A stretch of 64,000 nt of DNA from Ramlibacter cellulosilyticus (GTDB lineage: Bacteria > Pseudomonadota > Gammaproteobacteria > Burkholderiales > Burkholderiaceae_C): contig NZ_JACORT010000004.1 of assembly GCF_014297465.1 (NCBI RefSeq), positions 186,001 to 250,000 of the forward strand. Direction: 5' to 3'. Both the position numbers and the translations under genes were made by a program. Positions 1 through 10,352 of the stretch are shown here, in pieces. The first letter of the stretch is position 1. Each line of letters starts with the position of its first letter. The notes below the pieces were generated by a model. The model did not search any database, had not been told where the DNA came from, and saw only the letters and a program-made list of their open reading frames with translations.

Positions 1-233
1 GAGACCAGCGTCATGGTCCATTCCGGCCGGTAGCGGAACACCACGCCCAGGATGGCGGCCATCGCCCAGAAGCAGGCGCCGTAGAACGCCGCGATGCCCG
101 GATAGGCCACGAGGTCGCGGGCACCGCCGGCGAGCCAGCGCAACGGAGCGACAAAGGGGATGGAGCGGACGCGGGGGATGGGCGGGGCGACGCGCGCGCC
201 CGCGGCTTCGGTTTCGGAGATCGGGTGGTCCAT
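1..233 (-). CDS. DUF2189-like integral membrane protein, N-terminal part (cut by window edge)
   Basis: The minus strand is open from an ATG at 233 to the window edge, giving the first 77 residues of a longer protein. The start is MDHPISETEA, followed by a polar leader and then a hydrophobic stretch (FYGACFWAMAAILGVVF, about residues 51-67) that looks like the first membrane segment. The mix of a short Pro/Arg-rich leader and an APLRWLAGGARD stretch before the first helix resembles DUF2189 membrane proteins of Burkholderiales; that family call is from memory of such sequences. Function unknown. It lies 55 bases downstream of metC on the same strand. Confidence 0.6.
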   Translation of the reverse strand, partial: MDHPISETEAAGARVAPPIPRVRSIPFVAPLRWLAGGARDLVAYPGIAAFYGACFWAMAAILGVVFRYRPEWTMTLV

Positions 234-288
234 GGCAACCCTCCTTCGCCGCACAGGGTAGCGCGGCGCGGGCCGCAGGTCCACTAGG

Positions 289-1509
289 TCAGGGGGCAGC
301 ACGCAGCGCGGCCAGCGCCTGCGCCAGGTCCCCTTGCAGGTCGTCCGGATCCTCCAGGCCGACCGAGAAGCGCACCAGCACCCCCTTGTGGGGCCAGGTC
401 GCCAGCTGCGCGCTGCGCATGGAGGGGATGTCGTAAGGCACCACCAGGCTGAGCGGCCCGCCCCAGGAGTAACCGAGCTTGAACAGCTTGAGCGCGTCGC
501 AGAAGGCGTCCACCTGCCGCACCGGGTAGCGCTCGTGGAACACCACCGAGAACAGGCCTGCCGCGAGGCCGTCCTCGCCGCAGAGCGCGCGCCAGTGTTC
601 GTGGCCGGGGGAGCCTTCCAGCGCCGGATGCAGCACCTGCGCGACCTCCTCGCGGCCGGCAAGCCAGCGGGCCAGCTGGCGCGCGGCGGCGTCGTGCGCG
701 CGATAGCGCACGGCGATGCTGGGCAGCGAGCGCAGCACCGCCTCCGCGTCGTTGCCGCCCACGCCGAAGCCCATGCGCATGTGCGTGAGCTTCAGCTGCT
801 GGTGCAGCTTCTCGTCGCGCGTGACGATGCTGCCCATGAGGACGTCGCCCCCGCCGCTGGGATACTTGGTCAGCGCCTGGACGACGATGTCGGCGCCGCT
901 GCCCGGCGTGAAGCGGTCGCCGCGCCCCAGGTCGAAGCCGTTGAACGCGAGGCCGGCGCCCCAGGTGTTGTCCAGGGCGGAGAGTACCCCCCGCTGGCGG
1001 CAGATGTGCGCCAGGTGCGCAAGCGGCGGGAACTCCATCGTCACGGAGCCCGGCGCCTCCAGCCAGACCAGCTTCGTCTTCGGCCCGATGCGCGCTTCGA
1101 GGTCGGCGGGCTTCATCGGGTCGTAGAGCTGGTGCGTGATGCCCCACGCCTTGAACTCGCCTTCGGCGAGCGCCCGGCTGGGCCCGTACACGTTGTCCGG
1201 CAGCAGCACCTCGTCGCCGGACTTCAGCAGCGCCATGCCCACGTTCGCGATGGCGGCCAGTCCGCTCGGGACCAGCACGCATTCCGCGCCGCCTTCCAGC
1301 GCCGCGATGCGCTCCTCCAGCGTGAAGGTGGTCGGCGTGCCGTGCAGGCCGTACGTGTAGCCGTTCTTGTGCTTCCAGTCGCGCGCGCGCATGGCCGCGA
1401 CGTTGGCGAAGAGGACGGTGGAAGCCTTGAAGACGCCCGGCTGCGGCGCGGCGAAGCCGGCGGGCGGCTGGTAAGGATGGTGGATGAGGTCGGTGACCGG
1501 CTTGCTCAT
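289..1509 (-). CDS. metC: Cystathionine beta-lyase, PLP-dependent (MetC type)
   Basis: This 406-residue protein belongs to the Cys/Met-metabolism PLP enzymes, which cleave cystathionine to homocysteine, pyruvate and ammonia in methionine synthesis. Visible family marks are the YTYGLHGTPT substrate/PLP loop (about 51-60), the LVPSGLAAI loop (79-87), the aspartate of SALDNTWGAG (about 177-186) that holds the pyridine ring, and the probable PLP lysine K215 in ALTKYPSGGGD. Length is normal for the family. It lies 20 bases after the upstream phosphoribosyltransferase and may be cotranscribed with it. A cystathionine gamma-synthase or gamma-lyase role cannot be excluded from sequence alone, but the LTKYPSGG context favours beta-lyase. 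Confidence 0.88.
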   Translation of the reverse strand: MSKPVTDLIHHPYQPPAGFAAPQPGVFKASTVLFANVAAMRARDWKHKNGYTYGLHGTPTTFTLEERIAALEGGAECVLVPSGLAAIANVGMALLKSGDEVLLPDNVYGPSRALAEGEFKAWGITHQLYDPMKPADLEARIGPKTKLVWLEAPGSVTMEFPPLAHLAHICRQRGVLSALDNTWGAGLAFNGFDLGRGDRFTPGSGADIVVQALTKYPSGGGDVLMGSIVTRDEKLHQQLKLTHMRMGFGVGGNDAEAVLRSLPSIAVRYRAHDAAARQLARWLAGREEVAQVLHPALEGSPGHEHWRALCGEDGLAAGLFSVVFHERYPVRQVDAFCDALKLFKLGYSWGGPLSLVVPYDIPSMRSAQLATWPHKGVLVRFSVGLEDPDDLQGDLAQALAALRAAP

Positions 1510-1529
1510 GCGAGCATGCTACCCCGTCG

Positions 1530-2054
1530 TCACACCTTCCACTTTTCGATGAGCTTCTCCGGCCGCATCGAGTCGTAGGTCTCGAAGGGCTGGTGGATCC
1601 ACGGGTTCGTGGGCAGGAACTCCACGGAGTAGTCCGCGGTGAACTTGCTCAGGCCCTTGGTCCACAGGACGGCGGTGCGCAGTTCCGTGACCTTGCTGTA
1701 CTTGCTGCGCAGCATCTCCACCACCTTGTGCAGCGTCAGCCCGGAGTCCGCGAGGTCGTCGACCAGCAGCACCTTGCCCGCGATCTCGCCCTTGGGCGTG
1801 GTGATGTAGTGCGCGATGTCCAGGTGGCCCTGCACCGTGCCGGCCTCGGCGCGGTAGGAGCTCGTCGACATGATGGCCAGCGGCTTGTCGAAGATCCGCG
1901 ACAGGATGTCGCCGGGGCGCATGCCCCCGCGCGCCAGGCACAGGATGGTGTCGAACTCCCAGCCGCTCTGGTGGATCTTGATCGCGAGCTTTTCGCAGAG
2001 GTTGTGGTACTCGTCGTAGCTCACGTACAGGTGCTTGCCGTCTTCCGTCAACAT
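1530..2054 (-). CDS. Phosphoribosyltransferase (purine type, PRPP-binding)
   Basis: This 174-residue cytosolic protein is a type I phosphoribosyltransferase. The PRPP-binding signature VLLVDDLADSGLTL lies at about residues 93-106, and an ARGGMRPGD loop near residue 42 resembles the second PRPP loop. Relatives are annotated as xanthine/hypoxanthine phosphoribosyltransferases; the exact base used is not readable here. The ATG at 2054 is preferred over an in-frame GTG at 2057 because an AGGAAAG stretch sits at a workable distance upstream. Its position directly downstream of purA on the same strand fits a purine salvage role. Confidence 0.8.
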   Translation of the reverse strand: MLTEDGKHLYVSYDEYHNLCEKLAIKIHQSGWEFDTILCLARGGMRPGDILSRIFDKPLAIMSTSSYRAEAGTVQGHLDIAHYITTPKGEIAGKVLLVDDLADSGLTLHKVVEMLRSKYSKVTELRTAVLWTKGLSKFTADYSVEFLPTNPWIHQPFETYDSMRPEKLIEKWKV

Positions 2055-2137
2055 CACTCTTTCCTCTCAGTTATTCACGATGCCCGCAGCAGGACGCTGC
2101 GCCAAACCATCCAGTGCCGCCGCGGAACCGGCTTTGC

Positions 2138-2193
2138 CGGGCCGCTGGGGGCGCCCCCTTGAGGGGGAGGCGCCGCAGGCGCTTCGGGGGTGG
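2138..2193. repeat. GC-rich palindromic repeat, family A (intergenic copy)
   Basis: The gap between purA and the phosphoribosyltransferase contains GGGCCGCTGGGGGCGCC, then CCCCCTTGAGGGGG (inverted repeat) and GGCGCCGCAGGCGC, ending CTTCGGGGGTGGG. The same order of blocks (GGGCCGC.., CCCCCTnnnGGGGG, GCCGCAGGC, GGGGG tail) recurs at 46789-46853 and inside rlmN at 17468-17551. It can fold into hairpins. It may act as an attenuator or be only a repetitive element. Confidence 0.7.
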
Positions 2194-2201
2194 GCCATTC
2201 T

Positions 2202-3560
<1,359 letters not shown>

Positions 3561-4724
3561 TCAGAGGGCGCGCACCGCCCAGCGGCCGGCGGCATCGCGC
3601 GCCAGCTCGCGGTCGCAGTGGAACTCGTCCACTTCGCTTTCGTGGCCCGGCAGCACGCAGACCACGGTCTCGCCCTCGCGGCGCAGGCCGGCGATCGCCG
3701 TGCGCAGTTCGGCGGCGTCCGGCCCGGCATCGAGCCAGGGCGCGCGGATCGCCGCCTTCAGCGGCCGCTGCGCGGCCACGCCCACCAGCTCGCGCACGTC
3801 CAGGCTGAAGCCCACGGCCGGCCGGTTGCGGCCGAACACGGCGCCCACCTCGTCGTAGCGGCCGCCGCGCACCAGCGCGTCGCTCGCGCCCGGCGTGTAG
3901 ATGCCGAAGCGCACGCCGCTGTAGTACGCGTAGCCGCGCAGGTCGGCCAGGTCGAAGGTGACGCGGGCGCCCTGCACGCGGCCCGACAGCCACTGCAGCT
4001 GCTCCAGCGCCTGCTGGATCACGGGCGTGCGGGGCAGCACCTTCGCGGCCTCGGCGAGCACCTTCGCGTCGCCATAGAGCGTGATCAGGGCCTGCAGCGC
4101 CTGCTGCGTGGCCGCGGGAAAGTCCTTCGCGAGCGAGGCGAGCTCCGTGGCGTCCTTGGTCGCCAGGGCGGCGTGCAGGCGCTCCAGGCGCGCCGCATCG
4201 ACGCCGAGTCCGGACAGCAGCGAACGGACGATGCGGGCATCGGCCATGTCCACCGTGAGCGCCTCGACCTTCGTCGCCTTCAGGCAGTCGAGGGCGAGCT
4301 GCAGGGCTTCGACGTCGGCCTCGAGGCCCGCGTGGCCGTAGATCTCTGCACCGAACTGCAGCGGCTCGCGCGTGGCGTGCGGGCGGTCGGGGCGCGTGTG
4401 CAGCACGGGGCCGCAGTAGCACAGGCGGGTGATGCCCTGGCGGTTCAGGAGGTGGGCGTCGATGCGGGCGACCTGCGGCGTCGTGTCGGCGCGCAGGCCC
4501 AGCATGCGGCCGGAGAGCTGGTCGACCAGCTTGAACGTCTGCAGGTCCAGCGCCTCGCCCGTGCCGGTGAGCAGCGACTCCAGGTGCTCCAGCATGGGCG
4601 GCATCACCAGCTCGTAGCCGTAGCCACGGGCGGTGTCCAGCAGTTCGCGGCGCAGTTCTTCGATGTGCCGGGCCTCGGAAGGCAACACATCGGCGATGTG
4701 ATCCGGCAGGACCCAGGCGGACAT
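3561..4724 (-). CDS. hisZ: ATP phosphoribosyltransferase regulatory subunit (HisZ)
   Basis: HisZ is a catalytically inactive paralogue of histidyl-tRNA synthetase that pairs with the short form of HisG to start histidine synthesis and give feedback control. The 387-residue protein starts [15 protein letters not shown] and has class II synthetase core motifs, for example [15 protein letters not shown] (about 97-111) and a late [22 protein letters not shown] stretch, but lacks the long C-terminal anticodon-binding domain of true HisS. A genuine HisS is encoded at 12.2-13.6 kb. hisG is not in the window. The next genes upstream are DUF2065 and hflCK. Confidence 0.92.
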   Translation of the reverse strand: MSAWVLPDHIADVLPSEARHIEELRRELLDTARGYGYELVMPPMLEHLESLLTGTGEALDLQTFKLVDQLSGRMLGLRADTTPQVARIDAHLLNRQGITRLCYCGPVLHTRPDRPHATREPLQFGAEIYGHAGLEADVEALQLALDCLKATKVEALTVDMADARIVRSLLSGLGVDAARLERLHAALATKDATELASLAKDFPAATQQALQALITLYGDAKVLAEAAKVLPRTPVIQQALEQLQWLSGRVQGARVTFDLADLRGYAYYSGVRFGIYTPGASDALVRGGRYDEVGAVFGRNRPAVGFSLDVRELVGVAAQRPLKAAIRAPWLDAGPDAAELRTAIAGLRREGETVVCVLPGHESEVDEFHCDRELARDAAGRWAVRAL

Positions 4725-4790
4725 GGGAATGCGGGGGCTGTTAAAAACGTGATTCTACCGGGCGGCGGGGAACGGCCGAGCTTCGCTGGG

Positions 4791-4882
4791 GTGCGCTTCG
4801 CGCAACCCAGCCTACGAACGCCGCGAACGCCACGCACCGGCAACGGTACGTAGGCTGGATTGCGCGTCAGCGCACCCCGGCG
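4791..4882. repeat. Inverted repeat, GCGCAACCCAGCCTACG family (copy 1)
   Basis: Left arm CTGGGGTGCGCTTCGCGCAA plus CCCAGCCTACG; right arm CGTAGGCTGGATTGCGCG and then CAGCGCACCCCGG. The arms are near-perfect inverse complements separated by about 25 bases. A related copy lies at 38140-38249. It occupies the gap between hisZ and the DUF2065 gene, and could form a large hairpin in RNA. Confidence 0.8.
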
Positions 4883-4883
4883 C

Positions 4884-5078
4884 TCACCCGAGCGACAGCA
4901 CCCAGAGCGTCACCAACCCGATCGCGATGCTCCTCAGCCCGAAGAACCGCAGCTGGCCGTCCCGCAGTTCGATCAGCTTCATGAAGGTCCGGCGCCAGCC
5001 GCCCGGCGACAGGAAGGGGAACAGCCCTTCCAGCACCAGCATCAGCGCGAGCGCCGTCCAGAGGACGTCGGTATCCAA
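4884..5078 (-). CDS. DUF2065 (YjeT-like) small inner-membrane protein
   Basis: This 64-residue protein (MDTDVLWTALALMLVLEGLF...) has two hydrophobic segments, about residues 6-22 and 46-62, separated by a basic loop with WRRTFMKLIELRDGQLRFFG. That pattern matches the DUF2065/YjeT family, which is found beside hflC in proteobacteria. The start appears to be TTG at 5078, three bases after the hflC stop, so translation is probably coupled to the hflKC genes. No biochemical role is established for the family. Confidence 0.85.
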   Translation of the reverse strand: MDTDVLWTALALMLVLEGLFPFLSPGGWRRTFMKLIELRDGQLRFFGLRSIAIGLVTLWVLSLG

Positions 5079-5081
5079 GGC

Positions 5082-6011
5082 TCAGCGGCGCGCAGGAGCC
5101 GCGGGCGCAGCGGCCCCGCCGCCGCCACCGCCGGTGAGACCGTTGCGGAACGTGCGGAAGAACTCGGTGCCGTTCGGGTCGACGACCAGCACGTCGCTCT
5201 TCTTGTTGAAGCTGCCCTTGTACGCCTCGAGGCTGCGGTAGAACTGCGCGAACTGCGGGTCGCGGCCGAAGGCCTCGGCGTAGGCCGCCGCGGCCTGCGC
5301 GTCGCCCTCGCCCTTGACCTTCTGCGCATCGCGGTACGCGTTGGCGACCGTCACCTCGCGCTGGCGGTCGGCGTCGGCGCGGATCTTCTCGCCCTCGGCC
5401 GCGCCGGTGGAGCGCAGCTCGTTGGCGACGCGCTTGCGCTCCGCTTCCATGCGGCGGTACACGGACTCCGTGATGGCCTCGACGTAGTCGGCGCGCGTGA
5501 TGCGCACGTCGACGATCTCGATGCCCCAGGGCTTGGCGCCCTTCACGGTCTCGGTCGTCTCGCGCTTCACGTCGGCCATCAGCTGTTCGCGCTTGGACGA
5601 CAGCAGTTCGCGCACCGTGAACCGGTTGACTTCCTCCTGGAAGGCGTTGCGCACCACGCGATTGAGCTGGTTGGCACCTGCCGCTTCGTCCAGGCCCACG
5701 TTGCGGATGTACGCCAGCGGGTCGGTGATGCGCCAGCGCACGTACCAGTCGATCACCACGCGCTGCTTCTCCGCCGTCAGCATGGGCTCGGTGTCCACGC
5801 TGTCCAGCGTCAGCAGGCGCTTGTCGATGTAGCTCACGTTCTGCAGCGGCGGCGGCAGCTTGAACTTCAGTCCCGGCTCGGAGATGACCTCCTTCACCTG
5901 GCCCAGGGCGTAGACCACGCCGAACTGGCGCTGGTCCACCACGAACAGCATGGAACTGAGCAGCGCGAGCGCGACCAGCAGCGACGTGACGATGAATCCG
6001 ATGCGGTTCAT
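5082..6011 (-). CDS. hflC: Protease modulator HflC (SPFH/band 7)
   Basis: HflC forms a membrane complex with HflK that surrounds and moderates the FtsH protease. The 309-residue protein begins with a single N-terminal membrane anchor (FIVTSLLVALALLSSMLFVV, about 6-25), followed by the SPFH domain (QRQFGVVYALGQVKEVI...) and a long charged coiled-coil region with RMEAERKRVANELRSTGAAEGEKIRADAD. The tail is rich in Gly and Ala. Its ATG overlaps the hflK stop (TAATG at 6013-6009), indicating translational coupling. Confidence 0.95.
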   Translation of the reverse strand: MNRIGFIVTSLLVALALLSSMLFVVDQRQFGVVYALGQVKEVISEPGLKFKLPPPLQNVSYIDKRLLTLDSVDTEPMLTAEKQRVVIDWYVRWRITDPLAYIRNVGLDEAAGANQLNRVVRNAFQEEVNRFTVRELLSSKREQLMADVKRETTETVKGAKPWGIEIVDVRITRADYVEAITESVYRRMEAERKRVANELRSTGAAEGEKIRADADRQREVTVANAYRDAQKVKGEGDAQAAAAYAEAFGRDPQFAQFYRSLEAYKGSFNKKSDVLVVDPNGTEFFRTFRNGLTGGGGGGAAAPAAPARR

Positions 6012-7336
6012 TAGCGGGACTCCCTCTCGCGGCCGCGCGCGTTCTCGCGGTTGCGGGCGTCGCTGGACGCGCCCGCGCTGGACGAAGGCGGGGTGGTGCT
6101 CGCGGGCGGCGCGGCTTCCGGGGCCGGGGCCGCGGCACCGCCCGCGGCCACCTGCTGCATGATCCGGTCCAGCGGCAGGAACAGCATGTTGCCGCCCTGG
6201 CGGGACTCCACCATCACCTTGGTCACGTTGCTGTAGATCTGCTGCATGCTTTCCAGGTAGAGCCGGTCGCGCGTCACCTGCGGCGCGCGCTGGTATTCGG
6301 CCAGCAGCAACTTGAAGCGCTGCCCGTCACCCTGGGCCTGCGCGACGATGCGCGCCTTGTAGCCCTCGGCTTCCTGCTGCAGGCGCGAGGCGGCGCCCAC
6401 CGCGCGGGGGATCACGTCGTTGGCATAGGCCTGCGCCTCGTTCTTGGCGCGCTCGCGTTCCTGGCCGGCGCGCAGCACGTCGTCGAAGGCGGACTGCACC
6501 TGCTCCGGCGGACGCACGCCGCCCTGCTGCAGGTTGATGCCGACCACCTCGACGCCGATCTTGTAGCGGTCCAGGATCTGCTGCATCAGCACGCGCACGC
6601 GGGGCGCGATCTGGTCGCGCTCCTCGGCCAGCGCGGTGTCCATGCGCATCTTGCCGACGACTTCGCGCACGGCGGTCTCGGCGGCCTGCACCACGGCTTC
6701 CTGCGGGTTCTTGCTCTCGAACAGCCACGCACGCGCGTCGTTCAGGCGGTACTGCACGGCGAACTTGATCTCGACGATGTTCTCGTCCTCGGTCAGCATC
6801 GCCGATTCCTTGAGGCCCGTCGCGCGGATCACGTTGTCGCGGCCCACGTCCACGGCGCGGATCTGCGTGACGTTGACGATCTCGTGGCGCTCGATCGGGT
6901 ACGGCAGGCGCCAGTTGAAGCCGGCGCCGACGGTGGCGCTGTACTTGCCGAAGCGCGTGATGACGGCCTGCTGGCCTTCCTGCACGATGAAGATGCCGGT
7001 GCCCATCCAGATCACGACCACGACGATCGCGATCAGGCCGGCCCCCACGCCGGCGCTCTTCATGTCCGGCTGGAAGTTGCCGCCGTTGCCCCCGCCATAG
7101 CCGCCGCCGCCTCCCCGGCGGCCGCCGAACAGCCCGGACAGCTTGCGGTTGAAGTCGCGCCACAGCTCGTCGAGGTCCGGCGGTCCCTGGTTGGGGCCCT
7201 TGTTGTTGCCCTCGGGACGCTGGTTCTCGTTCTTGTTGTCGTCGCCGCGGCCCCAGCGGGGATCGTTCAGGTTGAACATCCCCCGGATGCGGTGTCTCAG
7301 CCCGGTGAAGGCCAGGCTGCGGGACAAAAGGTTCAT
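6011..7336 (-). CDS. hflK: Protease modulator HflK (SPFH/band 7)
   Basis: Partner of HflC in the FtsH-regulating membrane complex. The cytoplasmic N-terminal part is polar with FNLNDPRWGRGDD and PPDLDELWRDFNRKL, followed by a Gly-rich stretch, one membrane segment (GLIAIVVVVIWMGTGIFIV), an SPFH domain, and a Pro/Ala/Ser-rich tail. The reading frame stays open far upstream into hflX. I take ATG 7336 (MNLLSRSLAF, 441 residues), just after hflX ends. ATG 7279 (MFNLNDPRW, 422 residues) is an equally credible start because similarity to the family begins there. Neither has a strong ribosome site. Confidence 0.92.
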   Translation of the reverse strand: MNLLSRSLAFTGLRHRIRGMFNLNDPRWGRGDDNKNENQRPEGNNKGPNQGPPDLDELWRDFNRKLSGLFGGRRGGGGGYGGGNGGNFQPDMKSAGVGAGLIAIVVVVIWMGTGIFIVQEGQQAVITRFGKYSATVGAGFNWRLPYPIERHEIVNVTQIRAVDVGRDNVIRATGLKESAMLTEDENIVEIKFAVQYRLNDARAWLFESKNPQEAVVQAAETAVREVVGKMRMDTALAEERDQIAPRVRVLMQQILDRYKIGVEVVGINLQQGGVRPPEQVQSAFDDVLRAGQERERAKNEAQAYANDVIPRAVGAASRLQQEAEGYKARIVAQAQGDGQRFKLLLAEYQRAPQVTRDRLYLESMQQIYSNVTKVMVESRQGGNMLFLPLDRIMQQVAAGGAAAPAPEAAPPASTTPPSSSAGASSDARNRENARGRERESR

Positions 7337-7391
7337 TCGTTCGTTTTCTTTCGGTGGTCGGCGGGTGCCATTGTGCCCAAGGTCTCTGACG

Positions 7392-8561
7392 TCAGGATGA
7401 GCCAGGAGTTTCCGCGGGAGCCGGCGTGGCCTCGTGGACGATGCGCGCCAGCTCGCGCCGCAGCTGCGCCAGGCCCTCGCCCGTCCGGCTGCTGACGAAG
7501 ACGCGCGGCACCTGCACACCCTCCACCTCGTAGCGGTCCACCGTCGCGAGCGGCTGCTGCCCCGGCGGGAGGGCGTCAATCTTGTTGAACACGACCAGCT
7601 GCGGCACCTCGGCCGCGCCGATCTCGTGCAGCACCCGCTGCACTTCCTCGACCTGCTCCGGGTGGTGCGGGTTGGACGCGTCCACCACGTGCAGCAGCAG
7701 GTCGGCATCGGCCGCCTCCTGCAGCGTGGCCTGGAAGGCGTCGATCAGCCCGTGCGGGAGGTCGCGGATGAAACCCACGGTATCGGACAGGGACACCGAT
7801 CGGCCGGTGCCGTCCAGGCCCTCCTCGTCGCGCAGGTAGAGCTGGCGCGTCGTCGTGTCGAGGGTGGCGAACAGCTGGTTGGCCGCATAGGCCCGCGCCT
7901 TCACCAGCGCGTTGAACAGCGTGGACTTGCCGGCGTTGGTGTAGCCGACGATGGAGATGTTGAAGGTCTCGCGGCGCTCGCGCTGCCGGCGCTGCGTGGC
8001 GCGCTGCTTCTTCACCTTCACCAGGCGTTCGCGGGTGCGCTTGATCGCGTCGTCGATCATGCGCCGGTCCAGTTCGATCTGCTTCTCGCCCGGGCCGCCG
8101 CGCACGCCGGCGCCGCCGGTCTGGCGCTCCAGGTGCGACCAGCGCCGCACGAGCCGGGTGCTCAGGTACTGCAGGCGGGCGAGCTCCACCTGCAGCTTGC
8201 CCTCGTGGCTGCGGGCGCGCTGGGCGAAGATCTCCAGGATCAGCAGGGTGCGGTCGTTGACCGGCAGGCCCATGTGCCGCTCCAGGTTGCGCTGCTGCGC
8301 GGGGCTGAGGGCCTGGTCGAAGAGGATCTCGCTGGCGCCGGTTTCCTCGGCGAGCTGCTTGATCTGGTCGGCCTTGCCCTTGCCGACGAAGAGCGCGGCG
8401 TCGGGCGCCTTGCGCTTGGCGGTGATGCGGGCGACGGGCTCCATGCCCGCGGTCTGGGCCAGCTGGCCCAGTTCCTCGAGCTCGGCGTCGAAATGGGGAA
8501 GGCCCAGGTCCACCCCCACCAGGATGGTGGCGGCGGCCGGGCGGTCGGGTGATGCGGTCAA
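7392..8561 (-). CDS. hflX: GTPase HflX
   Basis: HflX is a ribosome-associated GTPase that splits stalled or stressed ribosomes. The 389-residue product has an N-terminal HflX-specific domain (VGVDLGLPHFDAELEELGQLAQTAG), the conserved GGAGVRGGPGEKQIELDRR segment, and a G domain with GYTNAGKSTLFNAL (P-loop), DTVGFIRDLPHGL (G3) and NKID (G4). The start is uncertain: TTG at 8561 is the first in-frame candidate and lacks a clear ribosome site, so a start a few codons further in is possible. The order hfq-hflX-hflK-hflC matches many proteobacteria. Confidence 0.94.
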   Translation of the reverse strand: MTASPDRPAAATILVGVDLGLPHFDAELEELGQLAQTAGMEPVARITAKRKAPDAALFVGKGKADQIKQLAEETGASEILFDQALSPAQQRNLERHMGLPVNDRTLLILEIFAQRARSHEGKLQVELARLQYLSTRLVRRWSHLERQTGGAGVRGGPGEKQIELDRRMIDDAIKRTRERLVKVKKQRATQRRQRERRETFNISIVGYTNAGKSTLFNALVKARAYAANQLFATLDTTTRQLYLRDEEGLDGTGRSVSLSDTVGFIRDLPHGLIDAFQATLQEAADADLLLHVVDASNPHHPEQVEEVQRVLHEIGAAEVPQLVVFNKIDALPPGQQPLATVDRYEVEGVQVPRVFVSSRTGEGLAQLRRELARIVHEATPAPAETPGSS

Positions 8562-8589
8562 GCCGGCAACCAGGAGGGACTGCGGGTCA

Positions 8590-8611
8590 GGCGCCCGGGG
8601 TTCCGGGCGCC
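8590..8611 (-). promoter_or_regulatory. Strong hairpin between hfq and hflX
   Basis: A 9-base stem GGCGCCCGG / CCGGGCGCC with a 4-base loop lies in the hfq-hflX gap. There is no U-run on the minus strand, so it looks more like an attenuator, processing site or mRNA 3' end stabiliser than a classical terminator. Confidence 0.45.
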
Positions 8612-8625
8612 GCGGGACGGCGGCT

Positions 8626-8874
8626 TCAGCTGGCGGTACCCTCGCCGGCTTCGCTCGGCGAGAAGTTCACCGCGCGGCCGGGCACGATGGTGGAGATGGC
8701 GTGCTTGTAGACCATCTGCGTGACGGTGTTGCGCAGCAGGACGACATACTGGTCGAAGGATTCGATCTGTCCCTGCAGCTTGATGCCGTTGACGAGATAG
8801 ATCGACACCGGCACATGCTCGCGGCGCAGGGTGTTCAGGAAGGGGTCTTGTAGTAGCTGCCCTTTGTTGCTCAC
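8626..8874 (-). CDS. hfq: RNA chaperone Hfq
   Basis: Hfq is a hexameric Sm-like RNA-binding protein that pairs small RNAs with mRNAs. From a GTG start at 8874 the product is 82 residues, beginning [20 protein letters not shown], with the Sm1 motif [19 protein letters not shown] and the Sm2 motif [12 protein letters not shown]. The GTG is chosen because a GGAG ribosome site sits 6-9 bases upstream and the length matches known Hfq; an upstream in-frame ATG at 8919 would add 15 residues without family support. It is flanked by der and hflX, all on one strand. Confidence 0.96.
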   Translation of the reverse strand: MSNKGQLLQDPFLNTLRREHVPVSIYLVNGIKLQGQIESFDQYVVLLRNTVTQMVYKHAISTIVPGRAVNFSPSEAGEGTAS

Positions 8875-9003
8875 GATATTCTCCGTGTTCCGGCGTTGTT
8901 GGAAGTTGCACATTACCACAGCAAGGCGCCGTGGCGGTCAAGCCGAGGCTGACCAGTTGCCGCCGTTCGGGCGGAAAACAAGGCCGGCGGGCGGGGCCCC
9001 GCC

Positions 9004-10341
9004 CTATTCTTTGTCCGCGTAGGGGTTCTTGCTGGTGCGCATCTCGATGCGCAGGGGCGTGCCCACCAGGTTGAATTCCTTGCGGAAGCGCCCTTCCAGG
9101 AAGCGCTTGTAAGCGTCCGTCACGTGTTCCAGGGAATTCCCGTGCACGACGATCACCGGCGGGTTCATGCCGCCCTGGTGCGCGTACCGCAGCTTGGGCC
9201 GGAACATGCCGGCGCGCTTGGGCGACTGGAACTGCACCGCCTCGAGCACCAGGCGGGTGAGCACGGGCGTGGTCATCTTGACCATCGCCGACCGGTAGGC
9301 GTTGGCGATCGAGGCCCACAAGGGCCCCAGGCCCTGCCGCTTCTGCGCGGAGATGAAGTGCAGCTCGGCGAACTTGAGAAACACCAGGCGCGTCTCGATC
9401 TGGCGGCGCACCACTTCGCGCTCGTAGTCGTCCACCGCGTCCCACTTGTTCACGGCCAGCACCACGGCCCGGCCCGACTCCAGGATGTAGCCGGCGATGT
9501 GGGCGTCCTGGTCGGTCACGCCCTGCGTGGCGTCCAGCAGCAGCAGCACCACGTTGGCGGACTCGATCGCCTGCAGCGTCTTGACCACCGAGAACTTCTC
9601 GATCGCCTCGAACACCTTGCCCTTGCGGCGCAGGCCGGCGGTGTCGATCAGCTCGAACTTCTGGCCGTTGCGCTCGAAAGGCACCGAAATGGCGTCCCGC
9701 GTGGTGCCCGGCATGTCGAAGGCCACCAGCCGTTCCTCGCCCAGCCAGGCGTTGATCAGGGTGGACTTGCCGACGTTGGGCCGGCCGGCGACCGCCAGCT
9801 TGATGGTCCCCGTGCCTTCGGCCTCGTCGCTTTCCTCGTCCTCGGGCAGGTTGAGCGGGTCGAAGGCGGCATCGACCAGGCTGCGGATGCCCTGACCGTG
9901 CGCCGCGGAAATGGGGTGCAGCTCGCCCAGGCCCAGCTCGTAGAACTCGGCGAGCTGCGGGCCTTCCTGCATGCCTTCGGCCTTGTTGGCCGCCAGCACG
10001 GTGGGCTTGCCCAGCTTGCGCAGGTACTTCGCGATGTCGTGGTCCTGCGCGGAGAGGCCCTCGCGCGCATCGACGACGAAGACGACGACGTCCGCCTCGG
10101 CCACCGCCTGGCGGGTCTGCTTGGCCATCTCCTTGTAGATGCCCGACTCCGCCGTCGGCTCGAAGCCGCCGGTGTCGATCACGATGAACTCGTAGCGCCC
10201 GTGCTTCGCGTTGCCGTAGTGGCGGTCGCGGGTGAGGCCCGCGAAATCCGCGACGATCGCGTCGCGCGACTTGGTCAGCCGGTTGAACAGCGTCGACTTT
10301 CCGACGTTGGGGCGGCCCACCAGGGCCATCACCGGCTTCAT
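9004..10341 (-). CDS. der: Ribosome biogenesis GTPase Der (EngA)
   Basis: Der is an essential GTPase with two tandem G domains that acts in 50S ribosome assembly. The 445-residue protein starts [19 protein letters not shown]; the second G domain carries [16 protein letters not shown] near residue 185, with DTAGLRRKG and NKWD motifs, and a C-terminal KH-like domain follows. ATG 10341 has an AGAGGA ribosome site. Open frame extends far upstream opposite bamB but has no family similarity. A GGGCGGGGCCCCGCCC palindrome overlaps the stop codon (8990-9005). Confidence 0.97.
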   Translation of the reverse strand: MKPVMALVGRPNVGKSTLFNRLTKSRDAIVADFAGLTRDRHYGNAKHGRYEFIVIDTGGFEPTAESGIYKEMAKQTRQAVAEADVVVFVVDAREGLSAQDHDIAKYLRKLGKPTVLAANKAEGMQEGPQLAEFYELGLGELHPISAAHGQGIRSLVDAAFDPLNLPEDEESDEAEGTGTIKLAVAGRPNVGKSTLINAWLGEERLVAFDMPGTTRDAISVPFERNGQKFELIDTAGLRRKGKVFEAIEKFSVVKTLQAIESANVVLLLLDATQGVTDQDAHIAGYILESGRAVVLAVNKWDAVDDYEREVVRRQIETRLVFLKFAELHFISAQKRQGLGPLWASIANAYRSAMVKMTTPVLTRLVLEAVQFQSPKRAGMFRPKLRYAHQGGMNPPVIVVHGNSLEHVTDAYKRFLEGRFRKEFNLVGTPLRIEMRTSKNPYADKE

Positions 10342-10352
10342 GGAATCCTCTT

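Noticed and set aside
3561-4724. HisZ as a truncated, broken hisS
   Set aside because: Length, lack of the anticodon domain and the presence of a full hisS in the window fit an intact HisZ.
7337-7708. Extension of the HflK frame upstream to 7708
   Set aside because: It overlaps the C-terminal half of hflX in another frame and reads as Arg/Ser/Trp-rich noise.
8990-9005. GGGCGGGGCCCCGCCC palindrome as a terminator after der
   Set aside because: It overlaps the stop codon and the T-rich stretch comes only 9-15 bases later, interrupted by GCC GGC; kept as a remark with der, not as a called terminator.
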